Below, piece by piece: positions 56,842-64,000 of a stretch of DNA of 64,000 bases. The stretch lies in NCBI RefSeq assembly GCF_014218335.1, contig NZ_AP023367.1, forward strand, positions 4,025,501-4,089,500, given 5' to 3'. The stretch comes from Anaerocolumna cellulosilytica (GTDB taxonomy: Bacteria > Bacillota > Clostridia > Lachnospirales > Lachnospiraceae). The notes beneath the pieces were generated by a model. That model had not been told where the DNA came from and did not search any database. It saw nothing but the letters and a program-made list of their open reading frames with translations. Every line of letters starts with the position of its first letter. Within the stretch, counting starts at the first letter, position 1. The position numbers and the translations under genes were made by a program.

Positions 56842-56926
56842 ATAGCACATCTCCTTTCATCCACAAGTATACCAGGAGAAAAAATTATAATCCTCTCTTC
56901 TGCCATGTTTATAAGAGAGTCTATGT

Positions 56927-58285
56927 TTAGTTTTCTTCTATGAAAAACGTCTCATAAGCCTTTATTGCTTTATCTCTCATATTAAAATCATAAATTCCAT
57001 TGTTTATTAACTTAATTGTAAAGAACATAGTCTCTGCAATAGAAATTTTGTAATCCTTAATAAAATCTTCATACGAATAATCCATTACATGTTCACAAAG
57101 ACACTGATAGTAATAAGCGAGCAAAGGTATTGCACTTTTTTTATCTGGTTCCATATGAAGAGCTAATAACATAGCTAAATCCTCTGTGCATAAACCTATT
57201 CTGACTGCCTGAAGCCCAACAAACTTAATTGTTCTATCATTTGTTTTTGACATAAATGTTTGGCCAGGATGGAGATCACCATGGATAATTGTAATATTTT
57301 TTCTAGAATTAAATCTTTCATCCATTAGTTTTGGATATTCCTCTCTTAAGTACTGGATAGCGTGCTGAAAATAATCGAGTTTTCCAGGCTCCGTATTATT
57401 TTCAAGATTCATCCATATTTTAGGTAATTTCCCTGATTCTTCGTTTTTTCTGTATTCTTTGTAATCCTTTTCTAAGCAGCTAATATGAGAAAAAATATTC
57501 TCTTTTGATTCTAATCTCCAGTCAAGTCGTATTTTTTCAAAGGCTTCCGTGTTTTCCCAGAAAATGGAGTGCAATTTAGCTGTCGCTGATAAGATGGCAT
57601 TATAGTTCTGTCTTATAATCTCACCATTTTCATTCATTTCATCAAAATCAAAACCTTGTATATAGCGATTTGATAAATCGTCCATGAGAACAGTCTTTTC
57701 TTTTAAATCAATATGATATATTTGTGGAATAGCCATGGTATACTCTTTGATAAAATTTAATACAAGCAATTCTTTATCATTTCTGCCATAAATTTTTTCG
57801 AGTAATTTCACTTCTTTTTGTGGGGCTGATATTATAATACTTACAATTGCATTACCATCTTTTTTAACCGGTTTACCCCTAGTAACTGAACAATATCCTA
57901 TATTGGGGAACGCTTTGTATACACCGTTTATAATAGTATCATTGTCTAGACCTAGACCGTTTTTTTCCTTTGATACATTTTCAATGTCCATTTTTTTCAT
58001 GACATATTTAGCTATATATTCAGCCTGTTGCTCCAAAATTGTTGGTTTATCTGCTTCAATTATCTCATCAAATGAATAAGCCGGCATAATAATTTCATCA
58101 ATAGTACATTGAAATATTTGTGATAGGACTGGTAACAAGGTAGTTTCCGGCAAGGTGTGGCCGTTTTCCCATTTGCTGATTGCCTGTGGTGAAACATGAA
58201 GCATCTCTGCAAGCTTTTCTTGGGGTAATAAAACACTCTTTCGTAGTGCAGCTATTTTAATTCCTACTTTTTTTGTATCTAACAT
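56927..58285 (-). CDS. XRE regulator fused to a degenerate APH-like kinase domain
   Basis: A 452-residue protein. Residues 1-65 form an XRE helix-turn-helix (LLPQEKLAEMLHVSPQAISKWENGHTLP). Residues 120-440 have the aminoglycoside phosphotransferase fold. The catalytic loop is HGDLHPGQ (335-342): the base Asp337 is present but the metal-binding Asn is Gln342, and the second motif, normally IDW or IDF, reads VGL (356-358), so the metal-binding Asp is Gly357. Kinase activity is doubtful; ligand sensing is more likely. AAGGAG precedes ATG 58285. Confidence 0.85.
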   Translation of the reverse strand: MLDTKKVGIKIAALRKSVLLPQEKLAEMLHVSPQAISKWENGHTLPETTLLPVLSQIFQCTIDEIIMPAYSFDEIIEADKPTILEQQAEYIAKYVMKKMDIENVSKEKNGLGLDNDTIINGVYKAFPNIGYCSVTRGKPVKKDGNAIVSIIISAPQKEVKLLEKIYGRNDKELLVLNFIKEYTMAIPQIYHIDLKEKTVLMDDLSNRYIQGFDFDEMNENGEIIRQNYNAILSATAKLHSIFWENTEAFEKIRLDWRLESKENIFSHISCLEKDYKEYRKNEESGKLPKIWMNLENNTEPGKLDYFQHAIQYLREEYPKLMDERFNSRKNITIIHGDLHPGQTFMSKTNDRTIKFVGLQAVRIGLCTEDLAMLLALHMEPDKKSAIPLLAYYYQCLCEHVMDYSYEDFIKDYKISIAETMFFTIKLINNGIYDFNMRDKAIKAYETFFIEEN

Positions 58286-58418
58286 AAATCTCTCTCCTTA
58301 CATTTTTATTCAACGTTGATACTATAATTATAGGTACTATCGGCAATAGAAACCATATTTAAAATAGCAAGAGAACTTAACTTTAAGTTAACCTTCCATT
58401 CAGTTTAATAATAAAATA

Positions 58419-58475
58419 AGGGCTTTACACAATTGAGATGTCTATGATAAGGTAACTCAATTCTGTAAACGCCCT
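58419..58475 (-). terminator. Long imperfect hairpin after the CPBP gene
   Basis: AGGGCTTTACACAATTGAG (58419-58437) pairs imperfectly with CTCAATTCTGTAAACGCCCT (58456-58475), followed by an AT-rich tail on the minus strand. Confidence 0.65.
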
Positions 58476-58539
58476 ATACAAATATTACTTATACTTCTTC
58501 ACTTAATGAGATTTTGTGATATATTGTTTTTTTGATAAT

Positions 58540-59244
58540 CTATCTGAATAACCCATTACACATATCCATAAATCCGTGAAATAATGTACCTGTCACTATT
58601 GAATTAAACTTTTTATATAAAAATACAAATAAAATATGCCAAAAAAATAATAAGAACAAGGTAATACTGTTATTGGAAATGTATTGAAACGTTTTCATAT
58701 TATACAAAGCCATTTGAAAAGGTATATGCATCGATGAAAATAGTATGCCAGTAACTACTGTCACAGCCATTTCATTATGTATCAGACCATGAAGCCTTGT
58801 CTGTATAAATCCCCTAAAAACCAACTCCTCAACAAATCCGATAATGATAAAGAAGTAAAATATTTTATATAAAATAGTAAGAGGTGGATTCCACTCTAGT
58901 CCTTTTATAATCCCAGGTATTAGTGAACATGTAAAGAGGAATAATGCACCTGTAATAAGTCCAACTACAATGGTTTTCTTGAGTTTGTGTTTTGTAACTC
59001 CAACACTACTTATTTTCTGACCACGCAACTTTACTATAAGAATAGTAGTTAACGCCAATACTATATTGAGCAACTCTCCAAGGTATATATGCTTTGATTG
59101 ATACAGATATCCCAAAAAATAATAAGATACATAAAGCAATATAAATAAGCCAAACGCTAACATACCGTCTATAGAATTATATTGTTTAACCTCCACATTG
59201 TAATTTTCATCCGATTTAAATATCCGAATTATTTTATCTCTCAT
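58540..59244 (-). CDS. CPBP family intramembrane metalloprotease
   Basis: A 234-residue protein with several membrane segments. The Abi/CPBP motifs are present: FVEELVFRGFIQTRL (EExxxR) and FSSMHIPF (His), with a later His (FWHILFVF). Members include Rce1-like prenyl proteases and bacteriocin self-immunity proteins. No bacteriocin gene is adjacent. ATG 59244 follows AGAGGA. Confidence 0.88.
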   Translation of the reverse strand: MRDKIIRIFKSDENYNVEVKQYNSIDGMLAFGLFILLYVSYYFLGYLYQSKHIYLGELLNIVLALTTILIVKLRGQKISSVGVTKHKLKKTIVVGLITGALFLFTCSLIPGIIKGLEWNPPLTILYKIFYFFIIIGFVEELVFRGFIQTRLHGLIHNEMAVTVVTGILFSSMHIPFQMALYNMKTFQYISNNSITLFLLFFWHILFVFLYKKFNSIVTGTLFHGFMDMCNGLFR

Positions 59245-59354
59245 GTAAATTTTCCTCTATTGTAAATTCTTTATATTAGGTATACACAAAACAAGTTGCT
59301 ATACTCAAATGTATTAATTTTTCATGCTTTGGTTAAATCATTTGAAACAACTTA

Positions 59355-59720
59355 TTACTTACGCACGACTATATCAAATTTTCCTTTACTATTTTCACCA
59401 TCAATACGAATTTTATAGTTTCCTGCTTCTAAAGAAAAAGTTTCTTTTTGCGAGCAATCTGTTTTAAATGTATAAAGGGTTTCACCATTTTCACTTTGTA
59501 ATGTAATTAATGCACTGCCTTCTTTGATGGACGATTTTACGAAAACTTTCACTTCATCTTGATAGTTAAGTTTAAATCCACTTTCCCTAGCAATCACTTC
59601 TGTTTGTTTTACATTTTTATGTATCTCAGCCAATAAAGTACTTGTATTCCATATATAATAGGAAATACTTGACAAAACCAGAAGTATACCGATGTAGATG
59701 CCTATTTTCTTTTTCCTCAT
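59355..59720 (-). CDS. Membrane-anchored small extracytoplasmic protein
   Basis: A 121-residue protein with an uncleaved-type N-terminal membrane anchor (basic MRKKKIGIY, then hydrophobic to about residue 25) and an extracytoplasmic beta-rich domain (SALITLQSENGETLYTFKTD, LEAGNYKIRIDGENSKGKFDIVV). The last part resembles small domains that sense or bind at the cell surface. ATG 59720 follows GAGGAG. It lies about 110 bases upstream of the CPBP gene in the same direction and may be cotranscribed. Confidence 0.65.
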   Translation of the reverse strand: MRKKKIGIYIGILLVLSSISYYIWNTSTLLAEIHKNVKQTEVIARESGFKLNYQDEVKVFVKSSIKEGSALITLQSENGETLYTFKTDCSQKETFSLEAGNYKIRIDGENSKGKFDIVVRK

Positions 59721-59991
59721 TAATGTTCTCCTCAAATGATTGCTTTTTTCTCATGATAGACATAGTCTTTTATAAGCACTGATACCTCATGTGCCGCTGC
59801 GGTTCTCAAATGTTTCAATTACCTAAAAATGTCACAACCAGAATCAATACCTATGAATTGCAAATCATTCATAGATAGTAATTGAAATTTATTCCATTAT
59901 ACATTTACTGATTTAGGAAGTCAATCAGTGAGGAGCATTCTTTTATGTTATTACTAACACCATTCAATTACATCTATGCAAATAAACACCA

Positions 59992-60108
59992 CTAGACACC
60001 GTTTTCATCAACATCTTGATAACCAATCTGTGCATCAAATGCCCTCTTATAAAACTCGAAAGCTTCGTCACTTCCCTTAACATAAATTTGCAATATGGCC
60101 CTAAACAT
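59992..60108 (-). pseudogene. N-terminal remnant of a VOC/PhnB-like protein
   Basis: A 38-codon frame opening MFRAILQIYVKGSDEAFEFY and continuing KRAFDAQIGY, the start of a PhnB/glyoxalase-type VOC protein (about 140 residues), ended by TAG. AGGAG stands seven bases upstream of ATG 60108. The remainder of the gene is missing. The rest of the gap (59721-59991) shows no other gene. Confidence 0.75.
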
Positions 60109-60181
60109 ACCGTATTCTCCTAGCATTTGATTTATTAGTAAAGTAGTTTTAATAATTCATATTGGACCTTTTATTTTGCCT

Positions 60182-61117
60182 TTATTCCTCGAGATAGCCA
60201 AAATTTCTAAGAAAACGTAGTTTCTCAATTGCAGTATATGATTTCCACCAAGTTTCACTAATTGCGAATTCCCTTGCATATGTACTGTTGTTGTCAAACC
60301 AAGTCCAGGTGATTCCCCAAACATCATTGGTAGGTAACGTTTCGATTAGATATTTTATTTCCTTCTCTACAACATCCTTATTCTCGTTGTAAAAAATACT
60401 TTGTGGATTTGTAATAAATTTTGACGGACGAACCCCATAATATTGCCATTTAGATACATCATTCTCTATAGAGTTTTTAACCAAATCCTTTAATCTTAGT
60501 TCTAATGAAGTATAATCATATTCATCAAATTTTAATTTCTTCAAAGCATCTATAAGCTGTACATATCCACCAATACCCATCTCTCCAAAACTATTGCAAG
60601 ATAACAGATTGTGCATTAAGTTTTTAACTAACACTGCTGTCTTTTGATATAGCATAGAACTTCGATCCGCATGGTTTAAGACGAATATTGATAATTGGGC
60701 AGTGACTCCGATACTTTCGGTTAAGTTTGCCTCCTCATTAAAATTCCACCATGGTGCATGTGGGAAGCCATCATTCGACGGTACACAAAATCTCCAACCA
60801 TATTCCTTTAAATCTTTTTCACTATGCAAATATTTCATAATCCCTTTATAAATCGGATGGTTTAAATCCATAAATTCAATATCATTTAAAATGCTTATAG
60901 CATATAAGGTTGTATAGGGTGTTGAATTCGGATTCCAATTATCAGGCTCTAGCGCATTTCCAAATCCACCATCTCCATTCTGATAAAAGGATAAAGCTGC
61001 TATTATATCTTCTTTGCCTCCCTTTTCAAAATAGTACCTCCATAAGCTAAGTTCAATGTCTCTTGCATTTTTATGTACCCATGTTTTTATCATATTATAA
61101 CTATTCTTTGATATCAT
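60182..61117 (-). CDS. Prenyltransferase/terpene-cyclase-like alpha-alpha toroid protein
   Basis: A 311-residue protein with repeated helical hairpins and QW/GGFG-like motifs (FYQNGDGGFGNALEPDN near residue 50), the pattern of the squalene cyclase/prenyltransferase alpha-alpha barrel. Firmicutes have many such proteins without known substrate. No DxDD cyclase motif is seen, so terpene cyclisation is unlikely. ATG 61117 is preceded by GAAGGG; an in-frame ATG at 61132 overlaps that site. Confidence 0.7.
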   Translation of the reverse strand: MISKNSYNMIKTWVHKNARDIELSLWRYYFEKGGKEDIIAALSFYQNGDGGFGNALEPDNWNPNSTPYTTLYAISILNDIEFMDLNHPIYKGIMKYLHSEKDLKEYGWRFCVPSNDGFPHAPWWNFNEEANLTESIGVTAQLSIFVLNHADRSSMLYQKTAVLVKNLMHNLLSCNSFGEMGIGGYVQLIDALKKLKFDEYDYTSLELRLKDLVKNSIENDVSKWQYYGVRPSKFITNPQSIFYNENKDVVEKEIKYLIETLPTNDVWGITWTWFDNNSTYAREFAISETWWKSYTAIEKLRFLRNFGYLEE

Positions 61118-61194
61118 AACTTTTCCCTTCATGCATTATTTTATAAGTTCCATATTACACTATAATCACATAGTTGTATTGTAAATTTGCGACA

Positions 61195-62037
61195 TCATTT
61201 TTTCGAACCTAATGCATACCGTTTTGCTTCACTAGGCAAAAGTTTATGAAATTTTTTAAAATCATGTGATAAATGTGATTGGTCTGTATAACCATAAAGA
61301 TGAACAGCATCTGCCATATTAAAATACTTATTAAATAAAATATCGTTCCAAATATTCTGATATCGAACCAACGAGGTGAGTTGCTTGGGAGAAACACCTA
61401 TGTAATCATTGAATATACGTTCTAATTGCCTGCTACTTATAAAAGTCTCATTTGCAAGTGCAGCTGCTTTAATATTGCCTTTATTTCTAAAAATGCAAAA
61501 TAATGCGGTTTCTAAATTATGATTAAATCGTTTTATATTTAACTCAGCAAGAAGAAATTTTTCAGCTATTTTAACCCGCTCCTTTAATGTAACTATATCA
61601 AATAGCAAGGGTTCTATGGCTGACTTTATTTTTGAATAGTGTTGTTCTGCATCAAAAACACTATTCCTAACACCAGCCATAGATTCATCAGAAAATAATA
61701 CAGCAGTCCATGCATAAAATCGAATCGCAAAAATAGAAGCTGTTTCCTCTTTGTCATTTTTTGAGGTGGCAATAAAAGCTTCATTATTTATTCCAATAAA
61801 GCTACTGTTTATGATATTTTCTGAATAATTTACTTTAAAAATAATATCCATACAGGTATCAGGTATTATCAACTCATTCGTTGTTATATCCTTTTTTATA
61901 TTAGTAATGGGTCTCTGGGTTCCCCAAAAACACTTAATATAAGGCTTTAAACTCTGACATGGAATCATCTCAATATATGTACTTTCATTTCTAAATGGTG
62001 TAGCAGTTATAGGGTTATATAAAGAATTAAATTGCAT
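61195..62037 (-). CDS. AraC-family regulator with DUF6597-like N-terminal domain
   Basis: A 280-residue regulator: an N-terminal cupin-like sensing domain (about 20-155; YIKCFWGTQRPI, IIPDTCMDIIFKVNY) and a C-terminal AraC helix-turn-helix pair (about 180-275; IKAAALANETFISSRQLERIF, MADAVHLYGYTDQSHLSHDFKKFHKLLPS). Domain order is opposite to the other two AraC proteins here. GAAGGGG precedes ATG 62037. The downstream gene is the toroid protein in the same direction, 77 bases away. Confidence 0.88.
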   Translation of the reverse strand: MQFNSLYNPITATPFRNESTYIEMIPCQSLKPYIKCFWGTQRPITNIKKDITTNELIIPDTCMDIIFKVNYSENIINSSFIGINNEAFIATSKNDKEETASIFAIRFYAWTAVLFSDESMAGVRNSVFDAEQHYSKIKSAIEPLLFDIVTLKERVKIAEKFLLAELNIKRFNHNLETALFCIFRNKGNIKAAALANETFISSRQLERIFNDYIGVSPKQLTSLVRYQNIWNDILFNKYFNMADAVHLYGYTDQSHLSHDFKKFHKLLPSEAKRYALGSKK

Positions 62038-62312
62038 TATGATTACCCCTTCTTAAGTAAATTCAAATCATCTGTTACTTCAAATTAATCTATCTTGATA
62101 ATAACTAATACATCTTCCATCATAAATCTAATTTCTATCTACTTTTACTATTCGATTTTACTCCCATATTTAACTTACTCCAACCAAGAAATAGTAGTCC
62201 CAAAAATACCACCCCATCAATAAAGAGAATAACAGTAATATGCTCCAATCATCAGTAAACTCTAGAAATAGATTCTTTATCTAAAACAAAAAGATTCGCT
62301 AGAGTAGAATTT

Positions 62313-63281
62313 TTATTTTTTCCGTGCCTTTATTATTACTGTATGATTAATTATTGTAGCTTTATGTTCAGAATAGTATTTACCCGTAACAGGTGCGGAA
62401 TCTGAGTAATCATCGGATTCTTCTATTACTCTTTCTATTTCAAAACCTGAACAGATAAGAGCATTTATGTATGAAGAAATCTTCCAGTTCCTAGTGGTAA
62501 AAGATTCTCCAAACTTGATCCACTGTCTCTCCTGTTCTTTCACATATGATTCAGTAATCAGGTACTCGCCGTCTTTCTCTTTTATGCACGGCAGTATTGG
62601 GTTATCCCATGAAAAGATGAATCTACCATTTGGCTTAAGATATTTAGAGATAAGTCCAAATACTTTATACAAGTCCTGCGCCCAACCAATGCCATATATA
62701 GAGTACACACAATCAAAGTGATGAAATGGAATTCCAGGGTTAACCTCCATTGGAGATAAAAAAAGAGTTGCTTTGACTTTGTTACTCTTTAAATTATCTT
62801 TTGCCGCTTCAATTTGTTTTTCCGAAATATCAAGTCCATATAATTCTTTCGCACCCTTTCCTGCTAAATATAGTAATGACCTTCCATCTCCGCATGCAAT
62901 TTCAAGAACAGATTTACCCTCTATATCATCAAACAGGCATAATTTATCTTCGGTAGGGGTGTAAGCACCATATTCAGGGAGAATGGTTCCTGTCCATCCA
63001 TTTTTTTGTGCAAGATTCCAGCCTTCGTTATTTTCAGTAAGATTGTCCTTCATTGCCCCCGGAATAACGTCATCTGCACTTTCTATCACACCATGAAAAA
63101 GGGTGTCTATCGTAACATGAAAATAATCTGCAATAATTGGAATCATGCTTATATCCGGATATGTGTTATCATTTTCCCATTTACTTATTGTCTGACATGA
63201 AACATTAAATTTTTCGGACAGTTCTTTCTGACTTACATTCTTCTGATTTCTAAGCTTCTTTATCGTCAAACCAATATTCAT
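62313..63281 (-). CDS. XRE regulator fused to a SAM-dependent methyltransferase
   Basis: A 322-residue protein. Residues 1-65 form an XRE helix-turn-helix (NVSQKELSEKFNVSCQTISKWENDNTYPD). Residues 95-320 form a class I methyltransferase with motif I VLEIACGDGRSLLYLA, GLDISEKQIEAA (motif II) and FDCVYSIYGIGW. SAM-binding residues are intact. The substrate is unknown. ATG 63281 has AAGGAG nine bases upstream; a TTG at 63290 lies next to the site. It is the second XRE-enzyme fusion within 6 kb. Confidence 0.88.
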   Translation of the reverse strand: MNIGLTIKKLRNQKNVSQKELSEKFNVSCQTISKWENDNTYPDISMIPIIADYFHVTIDTLFHGVIESADDVIPGAMKDNLTENNEGWNLAQKNGWTGTILPEYGAYTPTEDKLCLFDDIEGKSVLEIACGDGRSLLYLAGKGAKELYGLDISEKQIEAAKDNLKSNKVKATLFLSPMEVNPGIPFHHFDCVYSIYGIGWAQDLYKVFGLISKYLKPNGRFIFSWDNPILPCIKEKDGEYLITESYVKEQERQWIKFGESFTTRNWKISSYINALICSGFEIERVIEESDDYSDSAPVTGKYYSEHKATIINHTVIIKARKK

Positions 63282-63494
63282 TTCGTACAACTCCTTCTCG
63301 TTTAATTAAGTATAGTATAAATAAAAATTTCTTTATTAGCAATAAACGCATAGGAGATGTTAGGTAACGTGTCTGTTGATTTATTATGTATTGCTTTTTG
63401 ATATCATTGAATGAGTAAGAGCATATTAGAATTGTATTCGAGGCGAAAGGAGATAACCAATACTATTCTAAATTAAAATATAGCGTTTTAACAC

Positions 63495-63643
63495 TTACAT
63501 AAGGATTTGAATATCATGTTCCCTGTCTAAATGATATCCCAACTTTTCTGCTAAAGCTAATGAAGCCGTATTTGCTGCTGACCATGAGGGGTATATACCT
63601 CTCTTTAAACACTCCGTGATTAAAGTTGCCTTCTTCGTTTAAT
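63495..63643 (-). pseudogene. C-terminal remnant of a GNAT acetyltransferase
   Basis: On the minus strand a frame without a start codon reads LKRGIYPSWSAANTASLALA followed by EKLGYHLDREHD and a stop, the typical last helix-strand of GNAT proteins. The upstream part of the gene is missing. It cannot be the other end of the remnant at 54394-54531 without an 9 kb rearrangement. The rest of the 63.3-63.9 kb gap holds no other gene. Confidence 0.65.
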
Positions 63644-63876
63644 TTAATCATATAACTTCTCCGTTCACGTGAATACTATGTGAATTAGTACAATAACTTT
63701 GCCTATTATAGCACTTTCTTTTATGTTTTACAACTTATCCCAATAATGGTGTCAATCCCGTTTTGACTAAAATTCACTCAGTCCACTTAAGTTTTTTCAA
63801 ATGAATCAGGCTCTGAATAGTAGAATAAAAAGAACAAGAAAAGCTAGTGCACATTTGATGCACATATCAGCGCAAC

Positions 63877-63905
63877 AAAAAACCCCTTGAAAATCAAGGG
63901 GTTTT
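63877..63905 (-). terminator. Intrinsic terminator after tRNA-Gly
   Basis: AAAACCCCTTGA and TCAAGGGGTTTT form a 12-base-pair stem with a three-base loop, followed by T-rich sequence on the minus strand, directly behind the tRNA. Confidence 0.9.
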
Positions 63906-63909
63906 CTAA

Positions 63910-63980
63910 GCGCGAGACGGGATTCGAACCCGCGACCCTCGCCTTGGCAAGGCGATACTCCACCACTGAGCCACTCGCGC
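63910..63980 (-). tRNA. tRNA-Gly (anticodon GCC)
   Basis: On the minus strand the acceptor arms GCGCGAG and CTCGCGC enclose a D-arm (GGCTCAGTGG), anticodon loop TTGCCAA, and T-arm with GGTTCGAATCC. Length is 71 bases and the CCA end is not encoded. Confidence 0.97.
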
Positions 63981-64000
63981 ATTTCTAATATTTACATCTC

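Overview
The window is AT-rich DNA with Gram-positive ribosome binding sites (AGGAGG-like), TTG and GTG starts, and sigma-A type promoters. It carries a CIRCE element, a T-box, a LicT-type antiterminator site, the two-subunit PyrD/PyrK dihydroorotate dehydrogenase, and small families typical of Lachnospiraceae (DUF5721, DUF6320, DUF3021/LytTR, DUF2087). I read it as the chromosome of an anaerobic clostridium of the family Lachnospiraceae. The species is not settled from sequence alone. No phage, insertion sequence, CRISPR array or rRNA operon was seen.

Layout. 0-7 kb: the 5' part of htpG (minus strand, cut by the window start) with CIRCE, promoter and a repetitive leader; a DUF5721 gene; a tyrosine-rich small protein; TraX-like protein; a GH13 protein lacking its nucleophile; a DUF6320/acyltransferase pair. 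7-14.3 kb: two export systems, an ArsR-type regulator with a heterodimeric ABC exporter, and an ABC-2 ATPase/permease pair. 14.5-20 kb: an ABC-F protein with a degenerate second ATP site, a nucleotidyltransferase, a phospholipase C-like protein and a CNNM/CorC transporter. 20-29 kb: an orphan ParA-like protein, a small membrane protein, pyrK-pyrD-pyrE, DUF2087 regulators, and a GT2/YfhO pair likely to glycosylate an envelope polymer. 29-38 kb: cyclophilin, Xaa-Pro aminopeptidase, a T-box controlled pair of PLP enzymes of methionine/cysteine metabolism, and nudix-pyrC-pyrF. 38-42.5 kb: a beta-glucoside operon (licT, EIIBCA, 6-phospho-beta-glucosidase) with promoter, antiterminator and terminator visible. 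42.6-52.8 kb: a two-component system with a lipoprotein, a 25-residue cysteine-containing peptide gene, an RsiV-like protein, a NhaD/ArsB-type permease, a LytTR/DUF3021 pair, a 41-residue peptide gene, an AgcS symporter and an esterase.

53-64 kb is an accessory strip. It holds three AraC-type regulators, three XRE-type regulators (two fused to enzyme-like domains), a CPBP protease and at least four broken gene remnants (Old Yellow Enzyme, two GNAT acetyltransferases, a VOC protein). One GNAT remnant still has a promoter, a nine-codon leader peptide and an attenuator-like terminator. The window ends with tRNA-Gly(GCC).

Most notable observations: a dispersed palindromic repeat with two clear copies directly upstream of start codons and a third diverged copy; several conserved genes whose catalytic residues are lost (GH13, ABC-F site 2, XRE-APH fusion, Nudix, ParA-like); the relic attenuator; small peptide genes with well-formed control regions; and two large nested palindromes.
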